A DNA stretch of 64,000 bases from Alteribacillus iranensis (GCF_900113025.1 NZ_FONT01000001.1:434001-498000), one strand, 5' to 3'; counted from the first letter of the stretch, positions 47,293 through 57,295 are shown. Notes: generated from the letters alone by a model not told the origin. Numbers and translations: made by a program.

Positions 47293-47433
47293 ATGAAGCA
47301 TTCAGAAGAACTAGATGATGTCTTCGCTAAGTTAAAACATCTCCTTAAAGATTTGAAATTTGGATCTGTCATTTTGGTTGTGCAAGATGGGAAAGTCGTT
47401 CAATTAGAGAAGAAAGAAAAGATGAGATTATAA
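47293..47433 (+). CDS. yezD: YezD-family small protein (DUF2292)
   Basis: A 46-residue protein (MKHSEELDDVFAKLKHLLK..., ending KKEKMRL) with the DUF2292 core GSVILVVQDGKVVQLEK. YezD-type proteins are typically encoded beside sulfate-assimilation genes in Firmicutes, and here cysH follows. Function is unknown. GAGGGAG lies about six bases before the ATG. A terminator separates it from cysH. Confidence 0.85.
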   Translation: MKHSEELDDVFAKLKHLLKDLKFGSVILVVQDGKVVQLEKKEKMRL

Positions 47434-47460
47434 TCAGGGTTGCTGACCAGACACACTGGA

Positions 47461-47514
47461 GGCGGCGTATCTTCTTTACCTAACGAGAGGTGAGGAAGAG
47501 CGTCGCTTTTTTAT
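47461..47514 (+). terminator. Terminator after yezD
   Basis: GCGGCGTATCTTC pairs with GAAGAGCGTCGC, with one mismatch and a bulge, and is followed by TTTTTTATTTTTT. Confidence 0.75.
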
Positions 47515-47574
47515 TTTTTAGGAAATTATAATAGCTATTTACTGGTGGTTGCGCAGGATGCGTTAACTTTTGTG

Positions 47575-47682
47575 AAAGGGTTAGCTGCGTCTAGCTTCAG
47601 GCGCCATCGGCTCGAGGTCGCTTCAACCCGCCCTGCGGCGCTTGTCGCCGATAGGCGGGCGCCTGGCGCTATTGTTGTTAAA
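47575..47682. repeat. Dispersed GC-rich structured repeat, copy D (different type)
   Basis: About 100 bases, strongly GC-rich, containing nested stems: CAGGCGCC near 47597 against GGCGCCTG near 47659, and GGCG-CTTGT-CGCC near 47636-47648. The pattern (GTCTAGCTTCAGGCGC, then CTCGAGGTCGCTTC) is a common intergenic element of Bacillaceae and differs from copies A-C. It lies just upstream of the cysH ribosome site. Confidence 0.75.
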
Positions 47683-47700
47683 AAGAAGAGGGGGCGTAAG

Positions 47701-48411
47701 ATGAGTATTGTTTATAGTGATTCGGTATACAAAGAGTGTGACCAAATAAACGAGACGGAATTACAAGAAAAAACAGCCATAGATATACTGCGTTGGGCTT
47801 ATGGCATGTATGACGATAATATTGTCTATGCTTGCAGTCTCGGAGCAGAAGGGATGGTGCTTCTTGATTTAATCAGTAAAGTACAACCTGGAGCAAATGT
47901 GATATTTTTAGACACCGAATTTCATTTTCAGGAAACCTATCAGCTGCTTGAAAAAGTACAGAAACGCTTTTCACAGCTTTCTATTCATGTTGTAAAGCCT
48001 CGCATCAGCCAAGATGAACAGAGTAAACAATACGGGGATGAATTATGGAAAAAGGACCCTGATACGTGCTGTTCTCTTCGTAAAATGATGCCATTAGAAA
48101 AAGAGCTTGCCCATTACGATGCATGGATTTCAGGTTTGCGACGGGAGCAATCACCGTCCCGAAAGAACACACAGTTCATTAACCCAGACGCTAGATTTAA
48201 ATCCATAAAAGTCTGTCCACTCATTCACTGGACGTGGGACGATGTTTGGGCCTATATCACCACACATGACCTGCCGTATAACACGCTTCATGATCAAAAC
48301 TATCCGAGCATTGGCTGTTTTCATTGTACGACAGCAGTAACGGATGGAGAAGACGGAAGAAATGGACGGTGGAAAGGCATGGGGAAAACAGAGTGCGGAC
48401 TTCACCGATAA
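47701..48411 (+). CDS. cysH: Adenylyl-sulfate (APS/PAPS) reductase
   Basis: A 236-residue thioredoxin- or glutaredoxin-linked reductase that reduces activated sulfate to sulfite. Cys123-Cys124 (DTCCSLRK) and Cys206-x2-Cys209 (GCFHC) are the 4Fe-4S ligands of the APS-type enzyme. Cys232 in ECGLH is the catalytic cysteine. SLGAEGMVLLDL is the nucleotide loop. The ATG at 47701 has GAGGGGGCG upstream; a longer frame back to 47545 only translates the repeat. It is the first gene of the sulfate operon. Confidence 0.95.
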   Translation: MSIVYSDSVYKECDQINETELQEKTAIDILRWAYGMYDDNIVYACSLGAEGMVLLDLISKVQPGANVIFLDTEFHFQETYQLLEKVQKRFSQLSIHVVKPRISQDEQSKQYGDELWKKDPDTCCSLRKMMPLEKELAHYDAWISGLRREQSPSRKNTQFINPDARFKSIKVCPLIHWTWDDVWAYITTHDLPYNTLHDQNYPSIGCFHCTTAVTDGEDGRNGRWKGMGKTECGLHR

Positions 48412-48432
48412 ACGATGTAAGGAGTGATTTAA

Positions 48433-49572
48433 TTGACAACAAGTATACCACACGGAGGAACACTGATTAACCGAAAGAATACACAAGAACAATTAACAGA
48501 CATTCAGACCCGTATCGAAGTAGATGAGATTGCAATTTCAGATATAGAACTTATTGCCAATGGGGCTTTCAGTCCGTTAACTGGCTTCTTAAATGAATCA
48601 GACTATGATTCTGTGACGAAACATATGCGTCTTGCGAACGGTCTCGTTTGGTCCATTCCCATTACTCTTCCTGTCCATGATGAGGAAGCTGCCGAGCTCC
48701 AAATTGGGGACAAAGCTATTCTTCATTATAAAGGGGAAGATGTAGGATACATTGTTGTAGAATCTATCTACATTCCTGATAAAGAAAAAGAAGCTGAATG
48801 TGTGTATCAAACAACGGATAACAATCATCCGGGGGTAGAAAAAGTGTACAGTCGACCTGATACGTATGTAGGGGGGCCGGTAACGGTAACAAAAACGATA
48901 GAACACGATCAATTCAGCAAATATTATCTAGACCCTGAAGAAACGAGAGCTGAATTTAAGAAGAGAGAATGGGAAAAAGTCGTAGGTTTTCAAACTCGGA
49001 ATCCGGTACATCGCGCGCATGAATATATTCAAAAATCGGCGTTAGAAACAGTGGATGGTCTCTTCTTAAACCCGCTCGTTGGGGCTACAAAAGCCGACGA
49101 CATTCCTGCAGACGTTCGACTCAACAGTTATGAAACAATTTTAAAACATTATTATCCTCAGGACCGGACTTTCTTGGCTGTTTTTCCAGCTGCAATGCGA
49201 TATGCAGGACCGCGAGAAGCTGTTTTTCATGCTATTGTTAGAAAAAACTATGGTTGCACGCATTTTATTGTCGGCCGGGATCATGCCGGCGTTGGTGATT
49301 ATTATGGAACGTATGATGCTCAAAAAATATTCCGCGAGTTTGAGGCCGATGAGCTTGGTATCACACCTCTTTTCTTTGAACACAGTTTTTATTGCAAAAA
49401 GTGCAAAAATATGGCATCAGCGAAAACTTGTCCTCACGACAAAGAAGACCATGTGATTCTCTCTGGTACGAAAGTCAGAGAAATGTTAAAAAACGGAGAA
49501 ATGCCGCCTGAAGAATTCAGTCGTCCAGAAGTGGTCAAAGTGTTGATCTCAGGAATGAAAGAAACAGTATAG
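48433..49572 (+). CDS. sat: Sulfate adenylyltransferase
   Basis: A 379-residue ATP sulfurylase making APS from ATP and sulfate. The active-site motifs are [12 protein letters not shown] and [12 protein letters not shown]. The cysteine cluster [15 protein letters not shown] matches the zinc site of bacterial enzymes. The TTG at 48433 has AAGGAGTGA upstream. It sits 21 bases after cysH in the operon. Confidence 0.96.
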   Translation: MTTSIPHGGTLINRKNTQEQLTDIQTRIEVDEIAISDIELIANGAFSPLTGFLNESDYDSVTKHMRLANGLVWSIPITLPVHDEEAAELQIGDKAILHYKGEDVGYIVVESIYIPDKEKEAECVYQTTDNNHPGVEKVYSRPDTYVGGPVTVTKTIEHDQFSKYYLDPEETRAEFKKREWEKVVGFQTRNPVHRAHEYIQKSALETVDGLFLNPLVGATKADDIPADVRLNSYETILKHYYPQDRTFLAVFPAAMRYAGPREAVFHAIVRKNYGCTHFIVGRDHAGVGDYYGTYDAQKIFREFEADELGITPLFFEHSFYCKKCKNMASAKTCPHDKEDHVILSGTKVREMLKNGEMPPEEFSRPEVVKVLISGMKETV

Positions 49573-49584
49573 GTAGGCGAGTGT

Positions 49585-50664
49585 ATGGACTGGATCATTG
49601 CAGCATATATAATAGCTTTCTTCTTTGCAATGAACATAGGAGCTAGTGGTACTGCGGCTTCCATGGGTCCTGCTTATGGAAGTGGCGCCATTAAAAAACG
49701 TTCGCTTGCAGTGTTTCTTGCTGGTATAAGTGCATTTGCAGGAGCACTGGCAGGCGGTGAAGTTGTAAAAACGATTGGAGAAGGGATTATTCCTCATTCG
49801 GTAATCGAACCTGGCACAGTGGTAATTATTTTATGTGGCGCCTGCTTTACTTTATTTATCGCCAACATACTGGGAATTCCTCTTTCAACAAGTGAAGTTG
49901 TCATCGGTTCACTGGTTGGTGTAGGTCTCGCCTATAAAGATATATATATCTATAATCTTGTGATCATTTTAATCTTTTGGTTCATTATTCCTTGTGTCTC
50001 CTTTTTAATATCTTTCTTTTTTGGGAAAGTGATCCAAATAACGAAGCAAAGATATCCTCTATTATTAAAAAAGAAAAAATGGAAGTCATTGTTGCCATAT
50101 CTGTTAATCGCAGCCGGACTGACAGAAGCGTTTGCGGCCGGAATGAATAATGTAGGGAATGCGGTAGGGCCTTTGGTTGGAGCGGGAGTGATATCGGTTC
50201 CTTCCGCACTGTTTTATGGAGGGATTTTTCTTGGTTTAGGATGCATGTTATTAGGAGGAAAGGTGCTTGAAACAAATGGGAAAAGGATTATCCCGCTATC
50301 TGTCTCACAAGGAATCGCTGTTTCAACGACCGGTGGTTCACTTGTTATTGCAGCTTCACTCGCGGGGATTCCTGTCCCGCTCACTCAAGTCACAACTACC
50401 GCTATTGCAGGGATAGGAGCTTCCCAATACGGGATGAGACTCTGGCAGAAATCGATATTAAGACAAATTGTGAATGTATGGCTCTTATCTCCTGTTGTGT
50501 CACTCGTCGTCTCATATGCTTTAATGATGATTTTTATTCATGAAGACCTATACACATGCATCGTTTTGATGAGCGTTTTTATTGCTACGTTAGGATCTAT
50601 TCATTTGTCTCGATTAATTAAAAAAGAGAAAAGCCAATTCCATGATGAAGGAAGTGGCATATAA
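49585..50664 (+). CDS. cysP: Sulfate permease of the PiT family (CysP)
   Basis: A 359-residue membrane protein with about ten transmembrane helices and the two PiT repeats: AMNIGASGTAASMGPAYGSGAI and AAGMNNVGNAVGPLVGAG, each containing the family's GxxxxA/N core. B. subtilis CysP, in the same operon position, imports sulfate. Phosphate transport is the alternative for the fold but unlikely here. It starts 12 bases after sat, with a weak GTAGGCGAG ribosome site. Confidence 0.93.
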   Translation: MDWIIAAYIIAFFFAMNIGASGTAASMGPAYGSGAIKKRSLAVFLAGISAFAGALAGGEVVKTIGEGIIPHSVIEPGTVVIILCGACFTLFIANILGIPLSTSEVVIGSLVGVGLAYKDIYIYNLVIILIFWFIIPCVSFLISFFFGKVIQITKQRYPLLLKKKKWKSLLPYLLIAAGLTEAFAAGMNNVGNAVGPLVGAGVISVPSALFYGGIFLGLGCMLLGGKVLETNGKRIIPLSVSQGIAVSTTGGSLVIAASLAGIPVPLTQVTTTAIAGIGASQYGMRLWQKSILRQIVNVWLLSPVVSLVVSYALMMIFIHEDLYTCIVLMSVFIATLGSIHLSRLIKKEKSQFHDEGSGI

Positions 50665-50698
50665 ATAAAACCAACTAAATTTATAGGAGAGATTAACA

Positions 50699-51292
50699 AT
50701 GAGTTCTAATATTGTTTGGCATGGTTCATCGGTTAGCAAAAAGGAGCGGCAAAATAAAAACGGCCATAAAAGTTTTGTTTTATGGTTTACAGGGTTGTCC
50801 GGGTCAGGAAAATCAACGCTGGCTAACGCCTTAACAAGAGAGTTGTTTGAAGACGGAAAAGCGGTATATGTACTCGATGGAGATAACATTCGGCATGGTC
50901 TAAATAAAGACCTGGGATTTGGAGCTGCAGACCGGAAAGAAAATATCCGCAGGATTGGAGAAACTGCAAAATTATTTGTGGATGCGGGGGTAATCACAGC
51001 GGCAGCTTTTATTTCTCCTTATCAGGAAGATCGGGAGAATGTACGTAATCTGTTAGAAGAAGATGAATTTATTGAAGTTTATGTGAAATGTCGCTTAGAA
51101 ACGTGTGAAAAGAGGGATCCGAAAGGACTGTATAAAAAAGCACGTGACGGTCACATAACGAATTTTACGGGGGTCGACTCGCCATATGAAGAGCCGAGTG
51201 ATCCCGAAATAACCATTGAAACGGATAACCATTCTATCGAGCAATCCATCACATTGATAAAAACACATTTGAAAGAGAAAGGATTGCTTTAA
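50699..51292 (+). CDS. cysC: Adenylyl-sulfate kinase
   Basis: A 197-residue P-loop kinase converting APS to PAPS. Walker A is GLSGSGKST, the APS-binding block [16 protein letters not shown], then [14 protein letters not shown] and [15 protein letters not shown] precedes the ATG at 50699. Its presence beside an APS-type CysH suggests that both APS and PAPS can be used, or that PAPS serves sulfotransferases. Confidence 0.96.
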   Translation: MSSNIVWHGSSVSKKERQNKNGHKSFVLWFTGLSGSGKSTLANALTRELFEDGKAVYVLDGDNIRHGLNKDLGFGAADRKENIRRIGETAKLFVDAGVITAAAFISPYQEDRENVRNLLEEDEFIEVYVKCRLETCEKRDPKGLYKKARDGHITNFTGVDSPYEEPSDPEITIETDNHSIEQSITLIKTHLKEKGLL

Positions 51293-51338
51293 TTACAAGT
51301 CTGAAATAGTAATGATTCTATCTAAGAGAGGGATGACC

Positions 51339-52127
51339 ATGGGGAAAGTCTATTTAGTCGGTGCAGGCCCGGGAGCAGCTGATCTGATCACCGTAAAAGG
51401 ATTAAAGTGTATTCAAAAAGCAGAGGTTATTCTTTATGATCGACTGGTGAATCCGGAGCTATTGGAATACGCCAACGAACGGGCAGACTTAATATTTTGC
51501 GGCAAGCTCCCGAAATATCATGCAATGAAGCAAGAAACAATCAATCATTTTTTAATCAAACATGCGCTGCAAGGAAAAACGGTTGTTCGATTAAAAGGCG
51601 GGGATCCTTTTGTTTTCGGAAGGGGAGCAGAGGAAGCGGAGGCACTCGTTGAGAATGGAATTTCATTTGAAGTTGTACCGGGAATCACATCTGGCATAGC
51701 GGCCCCTCTCTACGCTGGTATTCCAGTTACACATCGAAAACTGAGTTCGTCGTTTGCGCTCGTTACCGGACATCAACAAAAAGGTTCAGATAAAGATATC
51801 CAATGGGAACATCTTGCGAAAGGTGTGGACACCATTGCCATATATATGGGGGTCAGTCATTTGCCTCTCATTTCGGAAAAATTAATGGATCACGGGAGAC
51901 CAGGCACGACACCTGCTGCTGTTATTTATATGGGAACGACTGGTAATCAGCAAACAGTAACAGCAACGTTGGAGACATTAGCAGACAAAGCAACAGCCGC
52001 AAATGTTAAAAATCCCAGTGTGATCATCATTGGGGAAGTCGTTACTCTCCGTGAAAAAATAAAATGGTTTGAACAACTCTCAGCTGCCGATTCAGTTGGA
52101 CGTGGTTACCAAAAAGCTCAAGTTTAA
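51339..52127 (+). CDS. sumT: Uroporphyrinogen-III C-methyltransferase
   Basis: A 262-residue SAM-dependent methylase making precorrin-2, the first step of siroheme synthesis. Motifs are YLVGAGPGAADLITVKG, LYDRLVNP, LKGGDPFVFGRGAEE and VVPGITSG. The ATG at 51339 has GAGAGG at seven bases; upstream frames from 51312 are less likely. The operon provides siroheme for the CysI hemoprotein. It corresponds to B. subtilis ylnD. Confidence 0.94.
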   Translation: MGKVYLVGAGPGAADLITVKGLKCIQKAEVILYDRLVNPELLEYANERADLIFCGKLPKYHAMKQETINHFLIKHALQGKTVVRLKGGDPFVFGRGAEEAEALVENGISFEVVPGITSGIAAPLYAGIPVTHRKLSSSFALVTGHQQKGSDKDIQWEHLAKGVDTIAIYMGVSHLPLISEKLMDHGRPGTTPAAVIYMGTTGNQQTVTATLETLADKATAANVKNPSVIIIGEVVTLREKIKWFEQLSAADSVGRGYQKAQV

Positions 52128-52242
52128 GATTTTTGTGGCTTTGTAATTATGACGAAAAAGATTGAGTTCCGAGACTTTACTGTTTCACCAACGCTTAGAG
52201 TGTATTGGAATGAATTTATATGGAAGAGAAAAGGAGTTAGTC

Positions 52243-53010
52243 ATGTCTACGGCTATTCTATATGTTGGACACGGAAGTCGCGTAAAAGCTGGGGTGGAAG
52301 AGGCTGCACTGTTTATAGACCATGTGAAACGCAGAATTAACAAACCCATTCAAGAAACTTGTTTTTTAGAATTCGCCTCTCCTTCGATAGAAGAGGGAAT
52401 TGAGAAGTGTGCTGTGCAAGGCGCAACTAGAATTGTGATCATGCCTGTGCTTCTATTGACAGCAGGCCATGCACTCTACGATATTCCATCAAAAATAGAA
52501 AAAGCTAAGGAGCGTTATCCTGCAATTGAATTTTCCTACGGTAATACACTCGGAGTGCATGACAAAATGGCGGAGAGCGTTCATGACCGCATTCAGGAAA
52601 AAAACACAGACAGTTTAGGAAATGATATGGTGCTCCTTATCGGAAGAGGAAGTAAAAACCCTTCGGTAAAGCACGATATGGAAGAAATAAAAAGACGCCT
52701 TCTTGACATCTACCAATATCAACATGTGGAACTGGCATTTATGTACGGTGTTCAGCCAGATATATGGCAAGGCTTCCTTAAAGCAAAACAATCGGAATAT
52801 GACCGGGTATTGGTCCTTCCGTATCTTCTGTTTTCAGGAGTACTTCTCGATACGTTAAAAAAGAAGGTTGAGGAATTCACAAGCCCTGCACAAGCATTTG
52901 TTTTGTGTGAGACTTTAGGGTATCACCCTTTCATACGTGATGTGTTAGTGGAGAGAGTCGATGAAGCAGCAAACAAAATGAGTGTTCAAGGCACATGTCC
53001 CTCCTTTTGA
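52243..53010 (+). CDS. sirB: Sirohydrochlorin ferrochelatase
   Basis: A 255-residue CbiX/SirB-type chelatase that inserts iron into sirohydrochlorin. Two half-domains are visible: the first with LYVGHGSR and the metal-binding His in LLTAGHALYDIP, the second with LIGRGSKNP and VLPYLLFSGVLLD. The ATG at 52243 has AAAAGGAG upstream; the longer frame from 52162 lacks this. It corresponds to ylnE. The precorrin-2 dehydrogenase gene (sirC/ylnF) that normally comes next is absent. Confidence 0.93.
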   Translation: MSTAILYVGHGSRVKAGVEEAALFIDHVKRRINKPIQETCFLEFASPSIEEGIEKCAVQGATRIVIMPVLLLTAGHALYDIPSKIEKAKERYPAIEFSYGNTLGVHDKMAESVHDRIQEKNTDSLGNDMVLLIGRGSKNPSVKHDMEEIKRRLLDIYQYQHVELAFMYGVQPDIWQGFLKAKQSEYDRVLVLPYLLFSGVLLDTLKKKVEEFTSPAQAFVLCETLGYHPFIRDVLVERVDEAANKMSVQGTCPSF

Positions 53011-53040
53011 CTAAGGCAGGTTAGTATCGGAGTGAGTTCA

Positions 53041-53184
53041 TTGCTTGTAAAAAGAATATACGATGAATTAGTAAAATTGTATGAAGACGGATACCAAGAA
53101 CATTTAAATACTCTTGATCATAGTAGAAGAGATTGGAAACAGATGATCTTGAAGGAAGAAAAGAAAAAGAAGAAAAACAAATAA
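53041..53184 (+). CDS. Small basic protein ORF (47 residues) between sirB and cysJ
   Basis: A TTG at 53041 with GGAGTGAG five bases upstream opens 47 codons (MLVKRIYDELVKLYEDGYQE..., ending KKKKKNK). It is highly charged and helical, with a lysine-rich tail. The spacing to its neighbours (30 bases and 18 bases) fits a translated operon member. I do not recognise it. It takes the place where sirC would be expected but is far too short to be that enzyme. Confidence 0.6.
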   Translation: MLVKRIYDELVKLYEDGYQEHLNTLDHSRRDWKQMILKEEKKKKKNK

Positions 53185-53202
53185 AAACGGAGGTGTGCAC
53201 TG

Positions 53203-55041
53203 TTGCAGCTTCAGACTTACAACAGCCCCTTTAATGATAAACAGACGGAGCTCCTCAATATGATTTTGCCGACTTTAACAGAGGAGCAAAAAATATGGCT
53301 GAGTGGTTTTCTGACAGCCAGCACGGAGACGGTATTACATGCAGGAGAACATGCAGCTGCGGTAGAGGTCGCAGAAAAGCCCAATAAAGAGGTGAGCTCT
53401 CAGAGTGTGTCTCAAAAAGCAACTATTTTATTTGCATCTCAGACTGGGAATGGCCAGATGATAGCGGATAGTTTTCAAGAAAAGTTGCAGAATGCGGGTT
53501 TTGAGGCTGAACTTTTTTCCATGGAAAATTATAAGCCAAAAGAACTTAAGAAAGTAAATCATTTATTCGTGATTTCAAGTACCCATGGAGAGGGAGATCC
53601 TCCAGATAATGCGCTCAGCTTTTATGAATTTTTACACAGCCGAAAAGCTCCTGATTTAACAGACACCCACTTTTCTGTGTTGGCATTGGGAGATACCTCC
53701 TATGAGTTTTTCTGTCAAACGGGAAAAGACTTTGATAAGCGTCTGGAACAACTGGGTGGAAAACGGTTGTATGAACGTATCGATTGTGATGTTGACTTTG
53801 AGGAAGAGGTTGAAGCTTGGATGAGCGGTGTGATTGATGCCTTGCAAGATAGCACAGCCGTTTCTGAACCGACACCTCAGACTGCAACACTTGGGAAAAC
53901 CGCTGAAAAAGTCCAGACTTCATACGGAAGAACAAATCCTTTTATGGCAGAGATCCTTGAAAATATTAATTTAAATGGACGCGGATCCAATAAAGAGACT
54001 CGTCACTTGGAGTTATCTCTTGAAGGCTCAGGGTTTAAATTTGCTCCTGGAGATAGTATCGGTATTTTCCCAGAGAATGATCCTTTTATTGTACATCGTC
54101 TTATTGATGAGATGAGTTGGGACCCTGATGAACCGATTGTAGTAAATAAAAAAGGAAAGCAGCTTTCTCTTCAAGAAGCACTGCGTTCTCATTATGAAAT
54201 TACAGTTTTAACAAAACCGCTTTTGGAAAAAGCAGCAAAATTTACAGATAACGAAGATTTACATCAACTCATCGAAAACGAGAAAGCGTTAAAAGAATAC
54301 ATGTCGGGCAGAGACCTTATAGATGTTGGGAAAGACTTTGGTCCATGGAATGTACCGCCAAGTCAATTTGTCTCTATTTTACGAAAAATGCCTCCGCGGT
54401 TATATTCCATTGCTAGTAGTCACGAGGCTAATCCAGATGAAGTCCATTTAACGATTGGAGCCGTTAGATATCATGCTAACGGTAGAGACCGCACCGGTGT
54501 GTGCTCAATTCAATGTGCAGAGCGTTCACAGCCGGGAGATACATTACCTGTGTTCGTACAGCCTAATCCGAACTTTAAACTTCCTGACGATCCAGATACG
54601 CCTATTATCATGGTAGGACCTGGAACAGGAGTTGCTCCTTTTCGCGCTTTTTTAGAAGAAAGAGAAGAAGTCGGAGCAAACGGTAAAAATTGGCTGTTCT
54701 TCGGTGATCAACATTTCCACACTGATTTTTTATATCAAACCGAGTGGCAGCAATATCATAAAGACGGGATCTTAACAAAAATAGATCTAGCGTTTTCACG
54801 TGATACGAACGAAAAAATTTATGTTCAGGATCGAATGATGGAAAATAGTAACGAATTGTACCGCTGGATAAATGACGGAGCAGTGATTTATGTATGTGGA
54901 GATGAGAAAAAGATGGCTGGGGATGTTCATCAGACGCTGCTAACGATTTTACAGGAGGAAGGCGGCATGAAAGAAGAAGAATCTATAACATATCTTCAAG
55001 AGATGCAACGTCAAAAACGTTATCAAAGGGACGTTTATTAA
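53203..55041 (+). CDS. cysJ: Sulfite reductase (NADPH) flavoprotein subunit
   Basis: A 612-residue diflavin reductase. The FMN flavodoxin domain spans about 70-205 (FASQTGNGQMIAD, SSTHGEGDPPDNAL, ALGDTSYE). The FAD/NADPH reductase domain follows, with RLYSIASS, the GVCSIQ FAD motif and VGPGTGVAPFRAF for NADPH. It passes electrons to CysI for reduction of sulfite to sulfide. The TTG at 53203 has GGAGGTG at seven bases. Confidence 0.96.
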   Translation: MQLQTYNSPFNDKQTELLNMILPTLTEEQKIWLSGFLTASTETVLHAGEHAAAVEVAEKPNKEVSSQSVSQKATILFASQTGNGQMIADSFQEKLQNAGFEAELFSMENYKPKELKKVNHLFVISSTHGEGDPPDNALSFYEFLHSRKAPDLTDTHFSVLALGDTSYEFFCQTGKDFDKRLEQLGGKRLYERIDCDVDFEEEVEAWMSGVIDALQDSTAVSEPTPQTATLGKTAEKVQTSYGRTNPFMAEILENINLNGRGSNKETRHLELSLEGSGFKFAPGDSIGIFPENDPFIVHRLIDEMSWDPDEPIVVNKKGKQLSLQEALRSHYEITVLTKPLLEKAAKFTDNEDLHQLIENEKALKEYMSGRDLIDVGKDFGPWNVPPSQFVSILRKMPPRLYSIASSHEANPDEVHLTIGAVRYHANGRDRTGVCSIQCAERSQPGDTLPVFVQPNPNFKLPDDPDTPIIMVGPGTGVAPFRAFLEEREEVGANGKNWLFFGDQHFHTDFLYQTEWQQYHKDGILTKIDLAFSRDTNEKIYVQDRMMENSNELYRWINDGAVIYVCGDEKKMAGDVHQTLLTILQEEGGMKEEESITYLQEMQRQKRYQRDVY

Positions 55042-55069
55042 GAAAAAAGGGAAGAAAGGGAGATAAAGA

Positions 55070-56794
55070 ATGAGTAAAATAAAACAGGAGGCTTCCCAAT
55101 TAGGACCTCCAAGTGATGTCGAGCACATCAAAGAAAAGAGTAATTATTTACGAGGTACCTTGCAGGACACACTTACGGACCCGCTAAGTGCCGGTATACC
55201 AGATGATGACAACCGTTTAATGAAATTTCATGGAAGTTACTTGCAAGATGATAGAGATGTTAGAAATGAACGGCGTCTGCAAAAACTGGAGCCTGCTTAC
55301 CAATTTATGGTGAGAGTACGGGCCCCCGGCGGTGTGGCTACTCCAGACCAATGGCTGACAATGGATCGAATAGCCGGTGAATATGCCGATGGGAGTTTAA
55401 AACTGACAACAAGGCAAGCGTTCCAAATGCACGGGATCGTAAAATGGAATATGAAAAACACGATGAAAGAGATCAATGAATCCTTGTTAGATACGCTTGC
55501 TGCCTGCGGCGACGTCAATAGAAATGTCATGTGTAATCCAAACCCATATCAATCGGATATTCATTCCGAAGTATATGAATGGTCAAAGAAATTAAGTGAA
55601 CATCTCTCTCCGAAAACGAGAGCTTACCATGAAATATGGGTAGGGGACGAGAAAGTAGCAGGAACAGAAAAAGAAATGGAAACAGAACCATTATACGGAA
55701 AAACATATTTACCAAGAAAATTTAAAATTGGTATGGCTGTCCCGCCTTCTAATGATGTCGATGTTTTCTCTCAAGATCTTGGGTTCATTGCTATATTGGA
55801 GGAAAATAAATTAAAAGGGTTCAATGTGCTGATCGGCGGAGGCATGGGAATGTCACATGGAGACACAAAAACATACCCTCAAGTTGCGCGTTTGGCAGGT
55901 TTTTGCAAGCCTGAACAAATACTTGAAGTAGCGGAAAATGTGATCTCCATCCAAAGAGACTATGGAAACCGTTCTGTTCGTAAAAATGCTCGTTTTAAAT
56001 ATACGATTGACCGACTTGGATTATCTGTAATTCTTGATGAACTTCATGAGAGGTTAGGATGGGAGCTCGAACCTGGTGAGTCCTATCAATTCGAACATAA
56101 CGGTGACCGTTTTGGTTGGGTAAAAGGTGCAAATGACCACTGGCATTTCACGTTATTTATTCAAAACGGACGCGTACGGGATGATGGAAACGCACTCTTG
56201 AAAACCGGTTTAAGAGAAATCGCAAAAGTGCACCATGGTGAATTTCGACTCACCCCTAATCAGAACTTGATCATTAGTAATGTATCGGAGGAGAAGAGGA
56301 AAGAAATTGAGTCCTTAATCGATCAATACGGTTTATCGGACGGAAGTTATGCCTCTGCCCTAAGACGAAATTCTATAGCGTGCGTGGCATTACCTACTTG
56401 TGGTCTGGCAATGGCGGAATCCGAGCGTTACCTTCCTTCTTTACTTGATACCATTGAAGAAATACTGAATGAAGCTGGTTTAAGAGAAGAAGACATTGTA
56501 ATCAGAATGTCTGGCTGTCCAAATGGGTGCTCTCGTGCCCCTCTTGCTGAAATTGCCTTTATTGGAAAAGCACCTGGAAAGTATAACTTATATCTTGGCG
56601 GTGGATTTACTGGGGAGAGATTAAATAAATTATATCGAGAAAATATCGGCGAGGAAGAAATTATATCTGCACTAACGCCGATTTTTCACGATTATGCAGC
56701 AAATCGGCAAGAGGGAGAACATTTTGGTGATTTTACGATTCGTGCAGGATACGTGAAATCTGTACAGTCAGGTTTGGATTTTCATGAGTTATAA
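55070..56794 (+). CDS. cysI: Sulfite reductase hemoprotein subunit
   Basis: A 574-residue siroheme/4Fe-4S protein that reduces sulfite to sulfide with six electrons. Cys438 and Cys444 (CVALPTC) plus Cys483 and Cys487 (GCPNGC) hold the coupled cluster and siroheme. [11 protein letters not shown] is a conserved substrate and siroheme segment. It follows cysJ by 28 bases with GAAAGGGAG upstream and closes the operon. Confidence 0.97.
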   Translation: MSKIKQEASQLGPPSDVEHIKEKSNYLRGTLQDTLTDPLSAGIPDDDNRLMKFHGSYLQDDRDVRNERRLQKLEPAYQFMVRVRAPGGVATPDQWLTMDRIAGEYADGSLKLTTRQAFQMHGIVKWNMKNTMKEINESLLDTLAACGDVNRNVMCNPNPYQSDIHSEVYEWSKKLSEHLSPKTRAYHEIWVGDEKVAGTEKEMETEPLYGKTYLPRKFKIGMAVPPSNDVDVFSQDLGFIAILEENKLKGFNVLIGGGMGMSHGDTKTYPQVARLAGFCKPEQILEVAENVISIQRDYGNRSVRKNARFKYTIDRLGLSVILDELHERLGWELEPGESYQFEHNGDRFGWVKGANDHWHFTLFIQNGRVRDDGNALLKTGLREIAKVHHGEFRLTPNQNLIISNVSEEKRKEIESLIDQYGLSDGSYASALRRNSIACVALPTCGLAMAESERYLPSLLDTIEEILNEAGLREEDIVIRMSGCPNGCSRAPLAEIAFIGKAPGKYNLYLGGGFTGERLNKLYRENIGEEEIISALTPIFHDYAANRQEGEHFGDFTIRAGYVKSVQSGLDFHEL

Positions 56795-56815
56795 GTTCCA
56801 GTACAGCCAATACAA

Positions 56816-56851
56816 AAGGCATCTTGGAGATTCAGCAAGATGTGCCTGTTT
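56816..56851 (+). terminator. Weak terminator-like hairpin after cysI
   Basis: GGCATCTTG pairs with CAAGATGTGCC (2-base bulge), followed by TGTTTAGT. It is the only candidate end for the sulfate operon. Confidence 0.45.
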
Positions 56852-57000
56852 AGTCTAAAGCGAAATAAGCCATCGTGCATAGTGTGCCTTGCATTTAACT
56901 ATTTAATATCACCCTGTCTTAGACGTAAATACAAACAGTATTATTATTTAGATAGTGAACAATATAAGACGGAGATTACTTAACTGCAAGGAGGATGAAG

Positions 57001-57249
57001 ATGGCTAAAATAGGAGTGGAAGAATCTTTAACAGATGTACAACAGGCCCTCGTAGAAAAGGGACATCAAGTGGTTACTCTTCAACAAGAAAAAGATGCGC
57101 AAGGCTGTGACTGCTGTGTGATTACAGGCCAGGATCAAAACATGATGAATATACAAGATAGTGCTACTCAAGGTTCAGTTATTAATGCCCATGGATTTAG
57201 TGCAAACGAAATCACGACACAAGTAGAAGAAAAGCTGCAACAACAATAA
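57001..57249 (+). CDS. ykuS: YkuS family (UPF0180) protein
   Basis: An 82-residue protein almost colinear with B. subtilis YkuS. It opens with [15 protein letters not shown], has the cysteine-containing block [11 protein letters not shown] in the middle and GSVINAHG near the end. Function is unknown. The ATG at 57001 has AAGGAGGATG five bases upstream; the in-frame ATG at 56995 is inside this site. Confidence 0.92.
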   Translation: MAKIGVEESLTDVQQALVEKGHQVVTLQQEKDAQGCDCCVITGQDQNMMNIQDSATQGSVINAHGFSANEITTQVEEKLQQQ

Positions 57250-57295
57250 CCTTGTTATTGGAAAGTCAGTGTCATTCCATAATAATTAGAGAATA

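Noticed and set aside
47434-47700. A SAM (S-box) riboswitch before cysH
   Set aside because: None of the S-box conserved blocks is visible; the space is filled by the yezD terminator and a dispersed repeat.
53615-53935. Minus-strand frame within cysJ
   Set aside because: It is antisense to the well-conserved flavodoxin domain and has no ribosome site.
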